A stretch of DNA of 38,716 nucleotides from Planctomycetota bacterium (lineage in GTDB: Bacteria; Planctomycetota; Planctomycetia; Pirellulales; Pirellulaceae), in assembly GCA_963204965.1 (NCBI GenBank), contig CAUJKA010000461.1, positions 1 to 38,716 of the forward strand, given 5' to 3'. Numbering within the stretch: position 1 is the stretch's first letter; the number at the start of each line of letters is the position of its first letter. The notes under the pieces are model-generated. The model was not told the origin of the DNA, ran no database searches, and was given only the letters and a program-made list of their open reading frames with translations. The position numbers were made by a program, and so were the translations under genes. Shown here one piece after another: positions 1 through 9,187 of the stretch.

Positions 1-1
1 C

Positions 2-2443
2 GAAGTGGAGCGAATGGAAAGCACTTTTGCTACTGCATCGACGTCGGCTCTTCAGCTTCGACGCGACTTTCGCTTTCATCCCCTGACATTTGACTTTCGT
101 GCTTCAAGTGGATTTGGCCAGTTTGGCCATACGATCGATTCCACGGGCAACCGATTCTTCTGTACTAATCGCAATCCAATCATCGCCGCACCGATCTTGC
201 CCGAGCAATTGACTCGCAACTCGCAGATTGTCATTCCCACTGATCAATACGATGTCGCGGCATCAGGTGGCGACGCTCTGGTCTATCCGCTGGTCGAAAT
301 GCGCAGCAATTACCTCTCGCACGCTGGTTCGCATACCGCCGCGTGTGGAACGACTGCGTACACTGGCGACCTACTTGGCCCACAGTTCGTCGATAGTGTG
401 ATGGTTTGTGAGCCGATTGGCCACTTGATCACGCGATCGACAATTCAGCCTAGCGGATCAACTCTGAAGGCAACTCGGGCGCGGCCCAAAGCCGAGTTTC
501 TTGCTTCGACCGATACTTGGTTTCGTCCAGCCAGTCTTGCAAATGGACCCGACGGCGCGATCTACGTTGCCGACATGTATCGCTTGTGGGTCGAGCATCC
601 CAAGTTCTTACCGCCAGAGATCGCCGCAAAGTTGGATTGGCGAGCTGGTGAGGATCGCGGACGAATCTGGCGAATCGTACCGGAGTCGACAGCAAACGAT
701 TCTCAACGTGCCAAAGCGAAAGGCAAATTCGAAACTCCTACGACAACAAGCGACCTAGTAAAACTGCTTGAACATCCGAACGGATGGCATCGCGAACTTG
801 GTCAGCGATTGTTAGTGGAACGCCAAGCAAAAGAAGCGGTCGAGTCCATTCGTACAGTATTGCGAGTTGACCAGCGTTGGGGTGCTCAACGCGCTCTATG
901 GACTTTGGATGGACTGAACGCTCTCGAACCCACCGATGTTTCTAGCGGCTTGCGCTCCGCTCATCCCAACGTGCGCAAAGATGCTGCGGGACTTGGCGAG
1001 CGGTTTGTGAACATAGCTGATATCGTTGAATTGGTAACCAAAGCCACGACGGACTCCGATGCCTCGGTGCGAATGCAAGCTGTGCTGACTTTAGGCGCCG
1101 TACCTTCGCACGTTCCCGTTAACAAGAAAGTTAATGGACTCGTGCTGCCGCAAAAGCAAGAGACTGAAATCCAATCTGCTTTGGCTCGCGTTGCTGCGGT
1201 TGATACGGACGATGCATGGATTGCAAACGCCATACTATCGGCGACACAGGGACGCAGTGAAGCGACATTGGCTGTACTGATCTCCAAGGCCACTAGCGGC
1301 ACGCTGGATGCATCGCCCAACACGCTGCGGTTGATGCGCGAGCTTGCTTCGGTCCTCGCGGCATCTGGTGACGTGGACAGATTAGGCGCGTTGCTGGATC
1401 TGATCGGAAATGGAAAGGACAGTGATCGCTGGTGGCAATACGCTTCGCTGAGCGGTGTAGCTACGGGACTTACAAAGTACAAAGGCACAAACTACGCAAG
1501 TTCGTTGGCTTCTCTACTAGCTAAGCCTCCCAAACAGTTGCAAAAATCGATTCCTAAGATCATTGACCGGATCAACGCAGCCTCAAAGGTAGCGATGAAT
1601 CCAAAAGCGACTGAACCCGATCGATTGAGCGCTATTGAAATGCTTGTCCATCTTCAGCGAAAGCAATGGGATCAAGCCGCAGCGGAACTTTTTAAACCCG
1701 AGCAATCGTTAGTCGTTCAGTTAGCAGTGCTAAATCAAATGCGAACGATGACCAGCGTTGAGAATGCGCTGTTGGTCATCAACCAATGGCCGCAACTGGG
1801 GCCGCAATTACGTACGCAAGCCATACCATTCTTGTTGCAGCGTAAGGAGAGTTCCAAGTTGGCTCTTCAAGCAATGCAAAATGGCAAGATCAACTCTGCC
1901 GTAGTCAACATTGATCAACGAGCGATTCTGTTGGCTCATCCAGATCCGGAGATTAAGGAGCTGGCTAGAACGGTGTTTGGAAGTGGCGTATCCCCAGATC
2001 GCCAAGAGGTCACGCGGCAATACCTGAGCGCCCTGCAAGTAAATGGCGACGCGAAATCTGGGCAACTGGTCTATGATCGGATCTGTGCAGCTTGCCATCG
2101 CTTTAATGGTCGAGGCCACGAGGTTGGCCCAGACATCAGCGACACTCGCAATCGTTCGCGAGAGGCGTTGCTGTTGGACATTCTAGACCCGAATCAAAAG
2201 CTTGAGCCCAAGTACACCGCCTACCAAGCTCTGACAGTCGATGGATCACTATTTCAAGGTGTTTTGCTTTCGGAAACGCCAGAAGCCGTTGTACTACAAT
2301 TGGCGGAAGGCAAGCAGCAGACTATTGCGCGAGCTGATATTGAGCAGTTTCAAGCCAGCGGCAAGTCCCTGATGCCAGAAGGCGTCGAAAAAGAGGTTAC
2401 GATCCAACAGATGGCCGATTTGATTGAGTTTCTCAAGCAATGA
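2..2443 (+). CDS. PVC-type HEAT-repeat c-type cytochrome (membrane-bound dehydrogenase family), 5' truncated
   Basis: This is the C-terminal part of a large periplasmic heme protein of a family common in Planctomycetes and Verrucomicrobia. The frame is open to the left window edge, so the GTG at 5 is probably not the real start and the N-terminal part is missing. The visible part begins inside a beta-propeller-like region (an ASSGFGQFGH stretch, then NGPDGAIYVADMYR near residues 178-191), continues through a helical HEAT-like region (about 245-640) and ends with a cytochrome c domain whose heme site is C694-A-A-C697-H698, followed by GPDIS. The family is linked to oxidation of organic substrates in the periplasm, but the substrate is unknown. 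The stop is 158 bp before purM, so co-transcription is possible but not shown. Family assignment is firm; function is inference. Confidence 0.88.
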   Translation, partial: EVERMESTFATASTSALQLRRDFRFHPLTFDFRASSGFGQFGHTIDSTGNRFFCTNRNPIIAAPILPEQLTRNSQIVIPTDQYDVAASGGDALVYPLVEMRSNYLSHAGSHTAACGTTAYTGDLLGPQFVDSVMVCEPIGHLITRSTIQPSGSTLKATRARPKAEFLASTDTWFRPASLANGPDGAIYVADMYRLWVEHPKFLPPEIAAKLDWRAGEDRGRIWRIVPESTANDSQRAKAKGKFETPTTTSDLVKLLEHPNGWHRELGQRLLVERQAKEAVESIRTVLRVDQRWGAQRALWTLDGLNALEPTDVSSGLRSAHPNVRKDAAGLGERFVNIADIVELVTKATTDSDASVRMQAVLTLGAVPSHVPVNKKVNGLVLPQKQETEIQSALARVAAVDTDDAWIANAILSATQGRSEATLAVLISKATSGTLDASPNTLRLMRELASVLAASGDVDRLGALLDLIGNGKDSDRWWQYASLSGVATGLTKYKGTNYASSLASLLAKPPKQLQKSIPKIIDRINAASKVAMNPKATEPDRLSAIEMLVHLQRKQWDQAAAELFKPEQSLVVQLAVLNQMRTMTSVENALLVINQWPQLGPQLRTQAIPFLLQRKESSKLALQAMQNGKINSAVVNIDQRAILLAHPDPEIKELARTVFGSGVSPDRQEVTRQYLSALQVNGDAKSGQLVYDRICAACHRFNGRGHEVGPDISDTRNRSREALLLDILDPNQKLEPKYTAYQALTVDGSLFQGVLLSETPEAVVLQLAEGKQQTIARADIEQFQASGKSLMPEGVEKEVTIQQMADLIEFLKQ

Positions 2444-2601
2444 TTAGCTGGAGTTTAACGCTAAAGAAAGGACTTCACGCTGAAATCGTCTGGGAAAAAA
2501 GCCTGCCTACAGTGGCGGAAAATGGCATTCCGGCAATAATTGGCGGTCCTGCGACGATCCAATTTTGACACTCCTCGAATACTGTTCAGAAACAACCGAC
2601 G

Positions 2602-3663
2602 ATGAGCTCGATAACTTACAAGGATAGCGGAGTAGATCTGGAGCTCTACGAACAGGCGATGCAAAAGCTGCCTCGTTTGATGCATCGCACCTTCAGCCCT
2701 CGCGTGCTCCGCAATGATGGTGGGTTTGCCGGCCTGTTTCAGCTCGACTTCAACTGCGCACTATTCTCTCGCAACTACAAACAGCCCATTCTAGTTTCGG
2801 GCACAGACGGAGTTGGTACAAAGCTTCGCGTCGCTCAGATGTTTGGAGCTCATGATACCGTTGGCATCGACTTGGTCGCGATGTGTGTCAACGATGTGCT
2901 TTGTTGCGGAGCCGAACCGCTGTTCTTCTTGGATTATGTGGCGATGAGCCGCGATAATCCGCCCATGCTAGAGCAGATCGTCAGCGGCATCAGCGAAGGT
3001 TGCGTTCAGGCTGATTGCTCCTTGTTAGGCGGCGAGACGGCGATTATGCCCGACCACTATCAAGGTGATGATTATGACTTGGCTGGTTTTTGTGTGGGTG
3101 TCGTCGAAAAGGGCCATTTGATTTCGGGGCAACACATTGCTGAAGGCGACGTGATTATCGGTATCGGCTCCAGCGGCTTTCACTCGAACGGTTACAGCTT
3201 GATTCGCAAGGCGGTCTTTAGCGCTGCTGGACTGAAGGTCGACGACTACATCGAGGACCTTGGGACCACGGTCGGCAAAGCTCTAATGACTCCAACGCTG
3301 ATCTACGTCAATTTGACTCGCAAGATTCTGTCTCACTACAAAGTCAAAAACGTCGTCCACGGTATCGCGCATATCACTGGCGGTGGCTTGCTAGAGAACT
3401 CGGAAAGAATTCTGCATCCCAAAGTCGATCTGGTTTTCGAACGCGATACGTGGGAGATGCCTAAAGTCTTTCCATGGGTTCAAAAGCTCGGCAACATCGA
3501 TCGTGAAGAAATGGACCACGTCTTCAATATGGGCTTGGGAATGGTCTTGGTCGTAAGCCCGTATTACGTGAACACGATTATGGAGATGGCTCAATCGCTG
3601 GGATATCGCTCCTCCGTGGTCGGTTCCGTACAAGCGGGAACGGGCAAGAGTCGCTGGAAGTAG
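2602..3663 (+). CDS. purM: Phosphoribosylformylglycinamidine cyclo-ligase (AIR synthetase)
   Basis: PurM catalyses the fifth step of de novo purine synthesis, the ATP-dependent closure of FGAM to AIR, in the cytoplasm. The 353-residue protein has normal family length (E. coli about 345). Recognisable features in order are the N-terminal YKDSGVD motif, the glycine-rich SGTDGVGTKL nucleotide/substrate loop near residues 66-75, VNDVLCCGAEPLFFLDY, GGETAIMP, the GIGSSGFHSNGYSL segment and the C-terminal HITGGG and NMGLGM motifs. The ATG at 2602 begins directly with the conserved N-terminus. No other purine gene lies nearby, which is usual in planctomycetes, where pathway operons are often dispersed. 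Assignment is very secure. Confidence 0.97.
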   Translation: MSSITYKDSGVDLELYEQAMQKLPRLMHRTFSPRVLRNDGGFAGLFQLDFNCALFSRNYKQPILVSGTDGVGTKLRVAQMFGAHDTVGIDLVAMCVNDVLCCGAEPLFFLDYVAMSRDNPPMLEQIVSGISEGCVQADCSLLGGETAIMPDHYQGDDYDLAGFCVGVVEKGHLISGQHIAEGDVIIGIGSSGFHSNGYSLIRKAVFSAAGLKVDDYIEDLGTTVGKALMTPTLIYVNLTRKILSHYKVKNVVHGIAHITGGGLLENSERILHPKVDLVFERDTWEMPKVFPWVQKLGNIDREEMDHVFNMGLGMVLVVSPYYVNTIMEMAQSLGYRSSVVGSVQAGTGKSRWK

Positions 3664-3745
3664 TGACAAAAGAGCCAATCTGTCGGCTAAGGCAACCTGC
3701 ATCGCTGCGATTTGGCGGGCGAGGCATGGACTTTGAGAGTTTGCG

Positions 3746-4693
3746 ATGAATCAATGGCTCAAGTCAACGTTGCCCTACCTTGGACTTGCTCTCGCGCTGA
3801 TCGTTATCACAGTCGTTTTCAGCCTCTTGAGTAAGAACTTCTTCCAGCTCTCGACGCTAACGACCATCGCGAATCAGATCCCCGAGCTGACCTTCGTCGC
3901 GATTGGGATGACGCTAGTGCTTGTCATTCGAGGCATCGATCTTTCTGTTGGATCGCTGCTCGCTCTAGCTTCAGCCATCATCGGTGTCATGATGGTCAGG
4001 TATCAATGGAATCTTGTGTCGTCATTGCTTGTCGCTTTGCTCGCCACGCTGGTTTGTGGAACGATCAGTGGAGCGCTCACGACGCTGCTGAGAATACCGA
4101 GTTTCATTGTGACGCTGGGAATGTTGGAGATTGCCCGAGGTGGAACCAAGCTGATTACCAACTCGCAGACCGTTTACATTGGCCAGCGAGTCGAGTGGTT
4201 TGGTGAACCAGTCCAAGGCCTTGGTGTTTCGCCTGCGTTTCTCGCCGCGGCCGTCGCAGTCTTGATCGCTCAGCTACTTCTGGTACGAACCGTGTTTGGT
4301 CGCTACTGCGTTGCAATTGGTACGAATGCCGAAGTCGTGCGTATGTCGGGCATTCGAACTTGGCCCTACACGATTGCCGTCTTTTCGATAAGCGGACTTT
4401 GCTGTGCCTTTGCAGCTTGGGCTCAACTTGGTCGAATGCCAACCTCGGACCCCAACGCGGCCTTGGGACTTGAGCTTTCCGCAATTGCCGCTTGTGTCAT
4501 CGGCGGGACGAGTCTGATGGGCGGACGAGGAACAGTCATTGGGACATTCTTAGGCGTTCTGATCATTCAGACTCTTCAAACTGGCCTCGCCCAGATTGGT
4601 GTCCGCGATGAGAACAAGCAGATTATCACAGGAGCCGTCATTATCTTGGCCGTTAGCATCGATGCTCTGCGAAGCCGAAGTAGTGACGGTTGA
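3746..4693 (+). CDS. Sugar ABC transporter permease, RbsC family
   Basis: This is an integral membrane permease of the ribose/xylose/autoinducer-2 class of ABC importers. The 315-residue protein is almost entirely hydrophobic, with about eight to ten predicted membrane segments. It carries family-typical motifs: GMTLVLVIRGIDLSVGS near residues 53-69, LGMLEIARGG, the cytoplasmic coupling loop GTNAEVVRMSGI where the ATPase would dock, and IGGTSLMGGRGTVIGTFLG near the C-terminus. A permease of this type needs an RbsA-like double ATPase and a periplasmic sugar-binding protein; neither is present in the window (purM upstream, lpxD downstream), so it is an orphan here. The sugar cannot be read from sequence. 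The start at ATG 3746 puts the first membrane segment at residues 10-30. Confidence 0.9.
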   Translation: MNQWLKSTLPYLGLALALIVITVVFSLLSKNFFQLSTLTTIANQIPELTFVAIGMTLVLVIRGIDLSVGSLLALASAIIGVMMVRYQWNLVSSLLVALLATLVCGTISGALTTLLRIPSFIVTLGMLEIARGGTKLITNSQTVYIGQRVEWFGEPVQGLGVSPAFLAAAVAVLIAQLLLVRTVFGRYCVAIGTNAEVVRMSGIRTWPYTIAVFSISGLCCAFAAWAQLGRMPTSDPNAALGLELSAIAACVIGGTSLMGGRGTVIGTFLGVLIIQTLQTGLAQIGVRDENKQIITGAVIILAVSIDALRSRSSDG

Positions 4694-4997
4694 GTGGCTT
4701 AGTAGGTCCTTATCTGCCGGAAAGGACCAGGCTTGGCATTGCTAGCTTAGAGGTTCGTGGTGCGGTGGAGCTGTTTCGAAGAAACGAGAATAGCCAGGAA
4801 AATCTCACGCGAAGGCGCGAAGCCGCAAAGAAGAAAGCGGTTCGCGGACGTCTCGTCCGCATTAAAGAAGAACGGGCGGGGACGCCCGGGCACCGTTAAG
4901 AGAACGCCCGCACACCACCAACCGATGTTGCGACAACTTGTGAAAAATGCTATCTAGGAGGAAAGAGAAGGCTTTTTCGAGATTCAAGGACGAACCC
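4694..4997. repeat. Intergenic spacer with two short GC-rich hairpins
   Basis: This 304-bp spacer between the rbsC-like gene and lpxD holds no convincing gene. Two perfect short inverted repeats are visible: 4844-4860 (7-bp arms GCGGACG/CGTCCGC, 3-nt loop) and 4873-4888 (6-bp arms CGGGCG/CGCCCG, 4-nt loop). They follow a purine-rich stretch (about 4781-4840) of the kind that recurs in many bacterial intergenic regions and reads as Arg/Lys/Glu-rich nonsense in all plus frames. Short open frames here have low-complexity translations and are treated as spurious. The hairpins could act as a transcription attenuator, but no T-run follows, so a classical terminator is not supported. Confidence 0.55.
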
Positions 4998-6074
4998 ATG
5001 CCTAGCTTTTCTTTACAGTCACTAGCATCAATCGTTGGTGGCACAGTGGTTGGAGATAGTAGCGTACAAATCAACAACGCATTGCCTCAACGCGATGCAG
5101 TTGCCGGTTGCGTCACGCTCGCAGATTCAAGTCAACAGGCTGTGAAAGCTCAGCATACACCCGCTGCGGCGGTCGTTGTCGCTGAAGCCTGTAATGATTG
5201 CAGCTTACCGCAACTCATTGTGTCCGACATCCACGCTGCGTTTATCAAGCTTGTGCTGGTCTTTCGACCGCACGTTGTAGTCGATCGCTCCAACGATCCA
5301 ACTCGAATCTCCGAAACGGCTGTCGTCGATCCATCGACCCAAATAGGTTCTGGAGTCCAAATTGGTGCGCGGGTGATGATCGGTGCAAACTGTACGATCG
5401 GGGAGCGAACTGTGTTGCATCCCGGTGTGACCATCATGGATCATTGCCAGATTGGCGACGACTGTGAGATCTATCCTGGTTGTGTTCTCTATCCAGATAC
5501 AAAAGTTGGTAGTCGCGTATTGATTCACGCAAACGCCGTTCTTGGTGCTTTTGGTTTCGGTTATCGACCACAAAATGGCAAGCACGTGCGTACCGCACAA
5601 CTCGGTTGGGTTGAGCTTCACGACGATGTTGAAATTGGAGCAGCCACGACGATTGATCGAGGCACCTATGGTGCGACTCGCATTGGTCAAGGCACAAAAA
5701 TCGACAACCATGTTCAGATTGGACATAATTGTCACATCGGCGCACACAATCTCATCTGTGCACTGGTGGGTATCGCCGGGTCGTGCACAACTGGAGACTA
5801 TGTTGTGATGGCGGGGCAAGTTGGCTTGGCCGACCATTTACACGTCGCCGATCGCGCCATGATTGGTGCTCAAGCTGGACTGATGAACAACGTGGGAGAG
5901 GGTGAAGTGATGCTAGGTACTCCAGCGATGCCACGAAGGCAGAAGTTCGTTGAGCTAGCCCACCTTTCCAAGCTTCCCGAAATGCGAAAAGAGTTCGCAG
6001 GGCTGATCAAACGAGTCGAGCAGCTTGAGAGTCAATCCAACACATCCACAATTCAAGAACGCGAAGCGGCCTAA
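4998..6074 (+). CDS. lpxD: UDP-3-O-acylglucosamine N-acyltransferase
   Basis: LpxD transfers a 3-hydroxyacyl chain from acyl-ACP to the 2-amino group of UDP-3-O-acylglucosamine, the third step of lipid A synthesis, in the cytoplasm. The protein has an N-terminal uridine-binding domain (about residues 1-100), then a long series of hexapeptide repeats forming a left-handed beta helix (about 105-310) and a C-terminal helix (about 315-345). The catalytic histidine is probably His243 in QIGHNC, matching the QIAHN motif of E. coli LpxD; DRGTYGATRIG precedes it. The start at 4998 is preferred over an in-frame ATG at 4947 because AAGGA lies 7 nt upstream and the domain begins directly after it. lpxI follows after 11 bp, forming a lipid A pair. 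Confidence 0.95.
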   Translation: MPSFSLQSLASIVGGTVVGDSSVQINNALPQRDAVAGCVTLADSSQQAVKAQHTPAAAVVVAEACNDCSLPQLIVSDIHAAFIKLVLVFRPHVVVDRSNDPTRISETAVVDPSTQIGSGVQIGARVMIGANCTIGERTVLHPGVTIMDHCQIGDDCEIYPGCVLYPDTKVGSRVLIHANAVLGAFGFGYRPQNGKHVRTAQLGWVELHDDVEIGAATTIDRGTYGATRIGQGTKIDNHVQIGHNCHIGAHNLICALVGIAGSCTTGDYVVMAGQVGLADHLHVADRAMIGAQAGLMNNVGEGEVMLGTPAMPRRQKFVELAHLSKLPEMRKEFAGLIKRVEQLESQSNTSTIQEREAA

Positions 6075-6085
6075 CGGATTTGAAA

Positions 6086-7024
6086 ATGAATCAAGCCGCC
6101 TCCGTAGATACATCGTGCGCTTCAACCTCGTTGCGTGGTAAACGCGTCGGATTGATTGCAGGCTGGGGTAGCTTTCCGGTCGAAGTGGCTCAAAAATGCC
6201 TTGAGGAAGGTGCTGAGCTTTTTGTCGTCGGTCTGAACGGACACGCTGATCCTGTGTTGAGCCAAATGGCGACCGACTTCAAATGGATGGGAGTCGCCAA
6301 GCTTGGCGGACACATGCGCTTCTTCAAGAAACACGGCGTCGATCGAGTTGCCTTGGCGGGCAAACTCTTCAAAGATCGTCTGCTCTATCATGGAATGGGT
6401 TGGGTTGGCCTTCTTCCCGATTGGACAACTCTACAAGTCATGGGCTCGATCTTTGTCACTCGCAAGCGTAGCGCAGGCGATGATACGATTTTGAGCAGCG
6501 TTGTATCCGCTTTTGAAGGTGCAGGTATTACAATGATCCCAATCACCGAGATCGCTCCTCAATTGTTAATCGAAGAGGGTCAAATCGTCGGCAAGCGACT
6601 CAGCCAACCACAACAAAACGACATCCGCTTCGGTTGGCAAATCGCGCGGCAGATGGGTGGCATGGACATTGGGCAAAGCATCATTGTCAAAGATCAACTC
6701 GTCCTGGCAGTTGAAGCAATTGAAGGTACGGACGCACTAATCAGTCGAACAGGTAAACTCTGTCCTCGCGGTGGATTCACGTTAGTCAAAGTTGCTAAAC
6801 CTCAACAAGACATGCGTTTTGACGTTCCTACGATTGGACCTCTGACAGTTCAGCGCATGGGTGAAGCCGGCGGAAAAGTCATCGCTGTCGAGGCTGGAAT
6901 GACAATTCTCGTACAGCGAGAAGAAACCCTCGCGTTAGCTAAGCAGCTAGGGGTATCTATTGTCGCACTAAGCGACGCTAATGTGGGTGGCATAACTCTT
7001 GACAGTCGAGCACGCGCTGCTTGA
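6086..7024 (+). CDS. lpxI: UDP-2,3-diacylglucosamine pyrophosphatase, LpxI type
   Basis: LpxI (DUF1009 family) hydrolyses UDP-2,3-diacylglucosamine to lipid X and UMP, replacing LpxH in organisms that lack it; it was first characterised in Caulobacter. The protein has the N-terminal domain beginning GLIAGWGSFPVEVA, the segment LAGKLFKDRLLYHGMG, and the C-terminal catalytic domain with GQSIIVKDQLVLAVEAIEGTD, a CPRGGFTLVKVAKP segment and the DMRFDVPTIGP motif, where the catalytic Asp of the family is expected. Its length (312 aa) is slightly above the family norm because of a short N-terminal extension. ATG 6086 is preferred over TTG 6080 because a weak GGA lies at a better distance. It sits 11 bp after lpxD and is almost certainly in one operon with it. 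Confidence 0.93.
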   Translation: MNQAASVDTSCASTSLRGKRVGLIAGWGSFPVEVAQKCLEEGAELFVVGLNGHADPVLSQMATDFKWMGVAKLGGHMRFFKKHGVDRVALAGKLFKDRLLYHGMGWVGLLPDWTTLQVMGSIFVTRKRSAGDDTILSSVVSAFEGAGITMIPITEIAPQLLIEEGQIVGKRLSQPQQNDIRFGWQIARQMGGMDIGQSIIVKDQLVLAVEAIEGTDALISRTGKLCPRGGFTLVKVAKPQQDMRFDVPTIGPLTVQRMGEAGGKVIAVEAGMTILVQREETLALAKQLGVSIVALSDANVGGITLDSRARAA

Positions 7025-7301
7025 TCGAATATGTGGTTCAGACAGTCGTTTTTGATACTCGAAACTGACTGAAAATTCCGACGCTTGAGTGGCGATACAA
7101 CCTCGTTCGTAAGCTACCGAATTCAAATGAAGTTCGTTATGCTTTCACTCTGAAAATGACTTCGAACCGAAGGTCAATTGCTTGACTCTTCAGTTCAGTT
7201 CAATTCGAGTCGCAATGAGAAACGAAGGCTGATCGAGCTAAATTCACGGTTACGAATACGTCCGCCGTCAGCACAGTGTTACCCCAACAACTTTGAATAA
7301 T

Positions 7302-8684
7302 ATGCCAGAGAAGTATGATGTCATCGTCATTGGAACCGGTCCCGGCGGCGAAGGTGCTGCGATGCAGGCAGCCAAGAGCGATAAGCGCGTAGCGATCTTC
7401 GAACGCTACATTCGAATCGGCGGCGGTTGCACTCACTGGGGCACCATTCCCAGCAAGGCACTGCGGTTCGCGATCTTCTCGACGATGGAAGCGATGCGAA
7501 ACCCGTTGCTTCACTCGGCTGGAATTCACGTGAACCCAAGTATGGCCGAACTGCGGGCGAGCAGTCGTTCGATCATCGCAAGACAAGAGGACATGCGGCA
7601 GACTTTCTATGCTCGCAACAATGTCCCAGTAATTCATGGTCGAGCCAAATTTGTCAATGCTCACATTGTTGAAACTCCCGATGGCACTCAGTATGAAGCC
7701 GACAATTTCGTAATCGCCACAGGCTCGCGGCCCTACCGTCCACCCAACGTTGACTTCAAGCATCCACGCATTTTCGATAGCGATACTATTTTGGATTTGG
7801 TCGATCGCCCACAATCGATCACGATCTATGGAGCTGGGGTGATCGGCTGTGAATATGCATCGATGCTGCGCAATCTCTCGATCAAAGTGAACTTGATCAA
7901 TACTCGTAACAAATTGCTTGAGTTCCTTGACGACGAGATCATCGATGCACTGAGTTATCACCTTCGAGATCAAGGTGTCTTGATTCGGCATGGCGAAACC
8001 ATACGGCATGTCGAAGGAGTCGAGGACGGAGTTGTCAGTCATTTGGAGAGCGGCAAACAGATCAAGACCGACATCTTTTTGTGGGCCAACGGCCGCATGG
8101 GAAATGTCGAGGATCTGGGGCTGGAGAACATTGGAGTCACCCCAAACGAACGCGGCTTGATCAACGTGAACGAGAGCTTTCAGACTTCGGTACCCAACGT
8201 TTACGCAGTGGGCGACGTGATTGGCTATCCTTCGTTAGCGAGCGCCGCTTACATGCAAGGTCGCGCTGCGGCGATTCACCTAACGGGACATCAGGAGAAC
8301 TGCATGACGCTGACCGATATCCCCGCCGGTATCTACACTAGCCCCGAAATTAGTTGCGTTGGAAAGACTGAGCGTGAGCTCACAGAGGCAAAAATCCCTT
8401 ACGAAGTAGGGCATTCGCAGTTCAAGAGCCTCGCGCGAGCCCAGATTACTGGCCGGACAGTCGGAATCCTAAAGCTGCTTTTCCACCGCGAGACTCGCGA
8501 GATTTTAGGCGTCCACTGCTTTGGCGAGAACGCAGCCGAGATCATTCACATCGGCCAAGCGATCTACAAACAGCCGCCGCCGAACAACACGCTCGACTAC
8601 TTCATTAACACGACCTTCAACTATCCAACCATGGCTGAAGCCTATCGCGTAGCGGCGCTGAATGGAGCCAACCGTCTGTTCTAG
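7302..8684 (+). CDS. sthA: Soluble pyridine nucleotide transhydrogenase
   Basis: SthA is a cytoplasmic FAD enzyme that exchanges hydride between NADPH and NAD+, balancing the two cofactor pools. The 460-residue protein matches E. coli SthA closely over its whole length: the FAD-binding motif [12 protein letters not shown] near residues 12-23, [16 protein letters not shown], a second Rossmann motif [29 protein letters not shown], and a C-terminal interface domain ending [17 protein letters not shown]. As in other SthA proteins, the redox-active disulfide of lipoamide dehydrogenases is lost: Cys43 is kept but the second cysteine is Thr48. The start is uncertain between TTG 7293 and ATG 7302; ATG is preferred, although no clear ribosome-binding site is seen. 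Confidence 0.95.
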   Translation: MPEKYDVIVIGTGPGGEGAAMQAAKSDKRVAIFERYIRIGGGCTHWGTIPSKALRFAIFSTMEAMRNPLLHSAGIHVNPSMAELRASSRSIIARQEDMRQTFYARNNVPVIHGRAKFVNAHIVETPDGTQYEADNFVIATGSRPYRPPNVDFKHPRIFDSDTILDLVDRPQSITIYGAGVIGCEYASMLRNLSIKVNLINTRNKLLEFLDDEIIDALSYHLRDQGVLIRHGETIRHVEGVEDGVVSHLESGKQIKTDIFLWANGRMGNVEDLGLENIGVTPNERGLINVNESFQTSVPNVYAVGDVIGYPSLASAAYMQGRAAAIHLTGHQENCMTLTDIPAGIYTSPEISCVGKTERELTEAKIPYEVGHSQFKSLARAQITGRTVGILKLLFHRETREILGVHCFGENAAEIIHIGQAIYKQPPPNNTLDYFINTTFNYPTMAEAYRVAALNGANRLF

Positions 8685-8754
8685 AGTTTCCTTAGGTTTT
8701 GAACGGCGCTTGTTTTGTGTTGCACTTTCGGCTCTTTCGCAACCCGAAGCGTTA

Positions 8755-8979
8755 GTTTTGAAGTTGTGCTGTTTCTGGGATTTCGGGCCGAAGGTCCAGC
8801 AATTTACATAGCCCAGCCCATCGGGCCCATCGGGCTGGGTAATCAAGCATGAGTATATTTAGGGCCAACGGCCCGACAGTTTGAACTCAAACCGTCGGGC
8901 CGTTGGCCCTTTCATTTCTCGCGCATTGCGTACCCAGCCCTGCAGGCTGGGCGTAGGTAAACGGACAGGGCTTCGCTCC
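8755..8979. repeat. Large palindromic intergenic element, copy 1 (upstream of motA)
   Basis: The 503-bp gap between sthA and motA holds this GC-rich element and no convincing gene. Its core is a hairpin with arms 8861-8882 and 8889-8910 (21 of 22 positions pair, 6-nt loop). It is flanked by smaller inverted repeats, for example CCCAGCCC at 8812-8819 with GGGCTGGG at 8832-8839, and a similar pair around 8933-8952. A related element lies at 11017-11268 on the other side of motAB. The outer left flank (8755-8820) matches the reverse complement of the right flank of the second copy, so the copies appear inverted. No transposase is present. The segment from about 8980 to 9187 shows no recognised feature. 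Confidence 0.75.
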
Positions 8980-9187
8980 TCTGGTGCGGCACATTCGTTA
9001 TAACCGGCAAAGTTAGCTTCAAAAGACAAATCCGATTTAACAGCAAGGTCGAAAGGATCGCGTCGGTCTTGCGCCGAATAGTCTCTAAAGATCTCAAGCT
9101 TTACCAATTCGACTTCAATGCGGTGATAAACTTCCGCGGGCACTTTTGCGTCGAAGGTGCGTTGATGCTTGAAATAGGTCTTAGCTC

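Noticed and set aside
961..1488. 175-residue minus-strand open frame
   Set aside because: Antisense to the HEAT-repeat part of the cytochrome gene; Ser/Ala/Thr-rich shadow composition.
4690..4957. Two short plus-strand open frames after the rbsC-like gene
   Set aside because: Low-complexity Arg/Lys/Glu-rich translations over hairpin-containing repeat sequence, no ribosome-binding site.
5205..5837. 210-residue minus-strand open frame
   Set aside because: Antisense to the hexapeptide-repeat part of lpxD; the repetitive codons of lpxD keep the opposite frame open.
7200..8042. 280-residue minus-strand open frame
   Set aside because: It lies almost entirely antisense to sthA, which matches its family along its full length; the translation has no recognisable motif.
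8861..8910. Rho-independent terminator for sthA
   Set aside because: The hairpin is strong but lies 177 bp after the stop, has no defined T-run and belongs to a larger repeated palindromic element.
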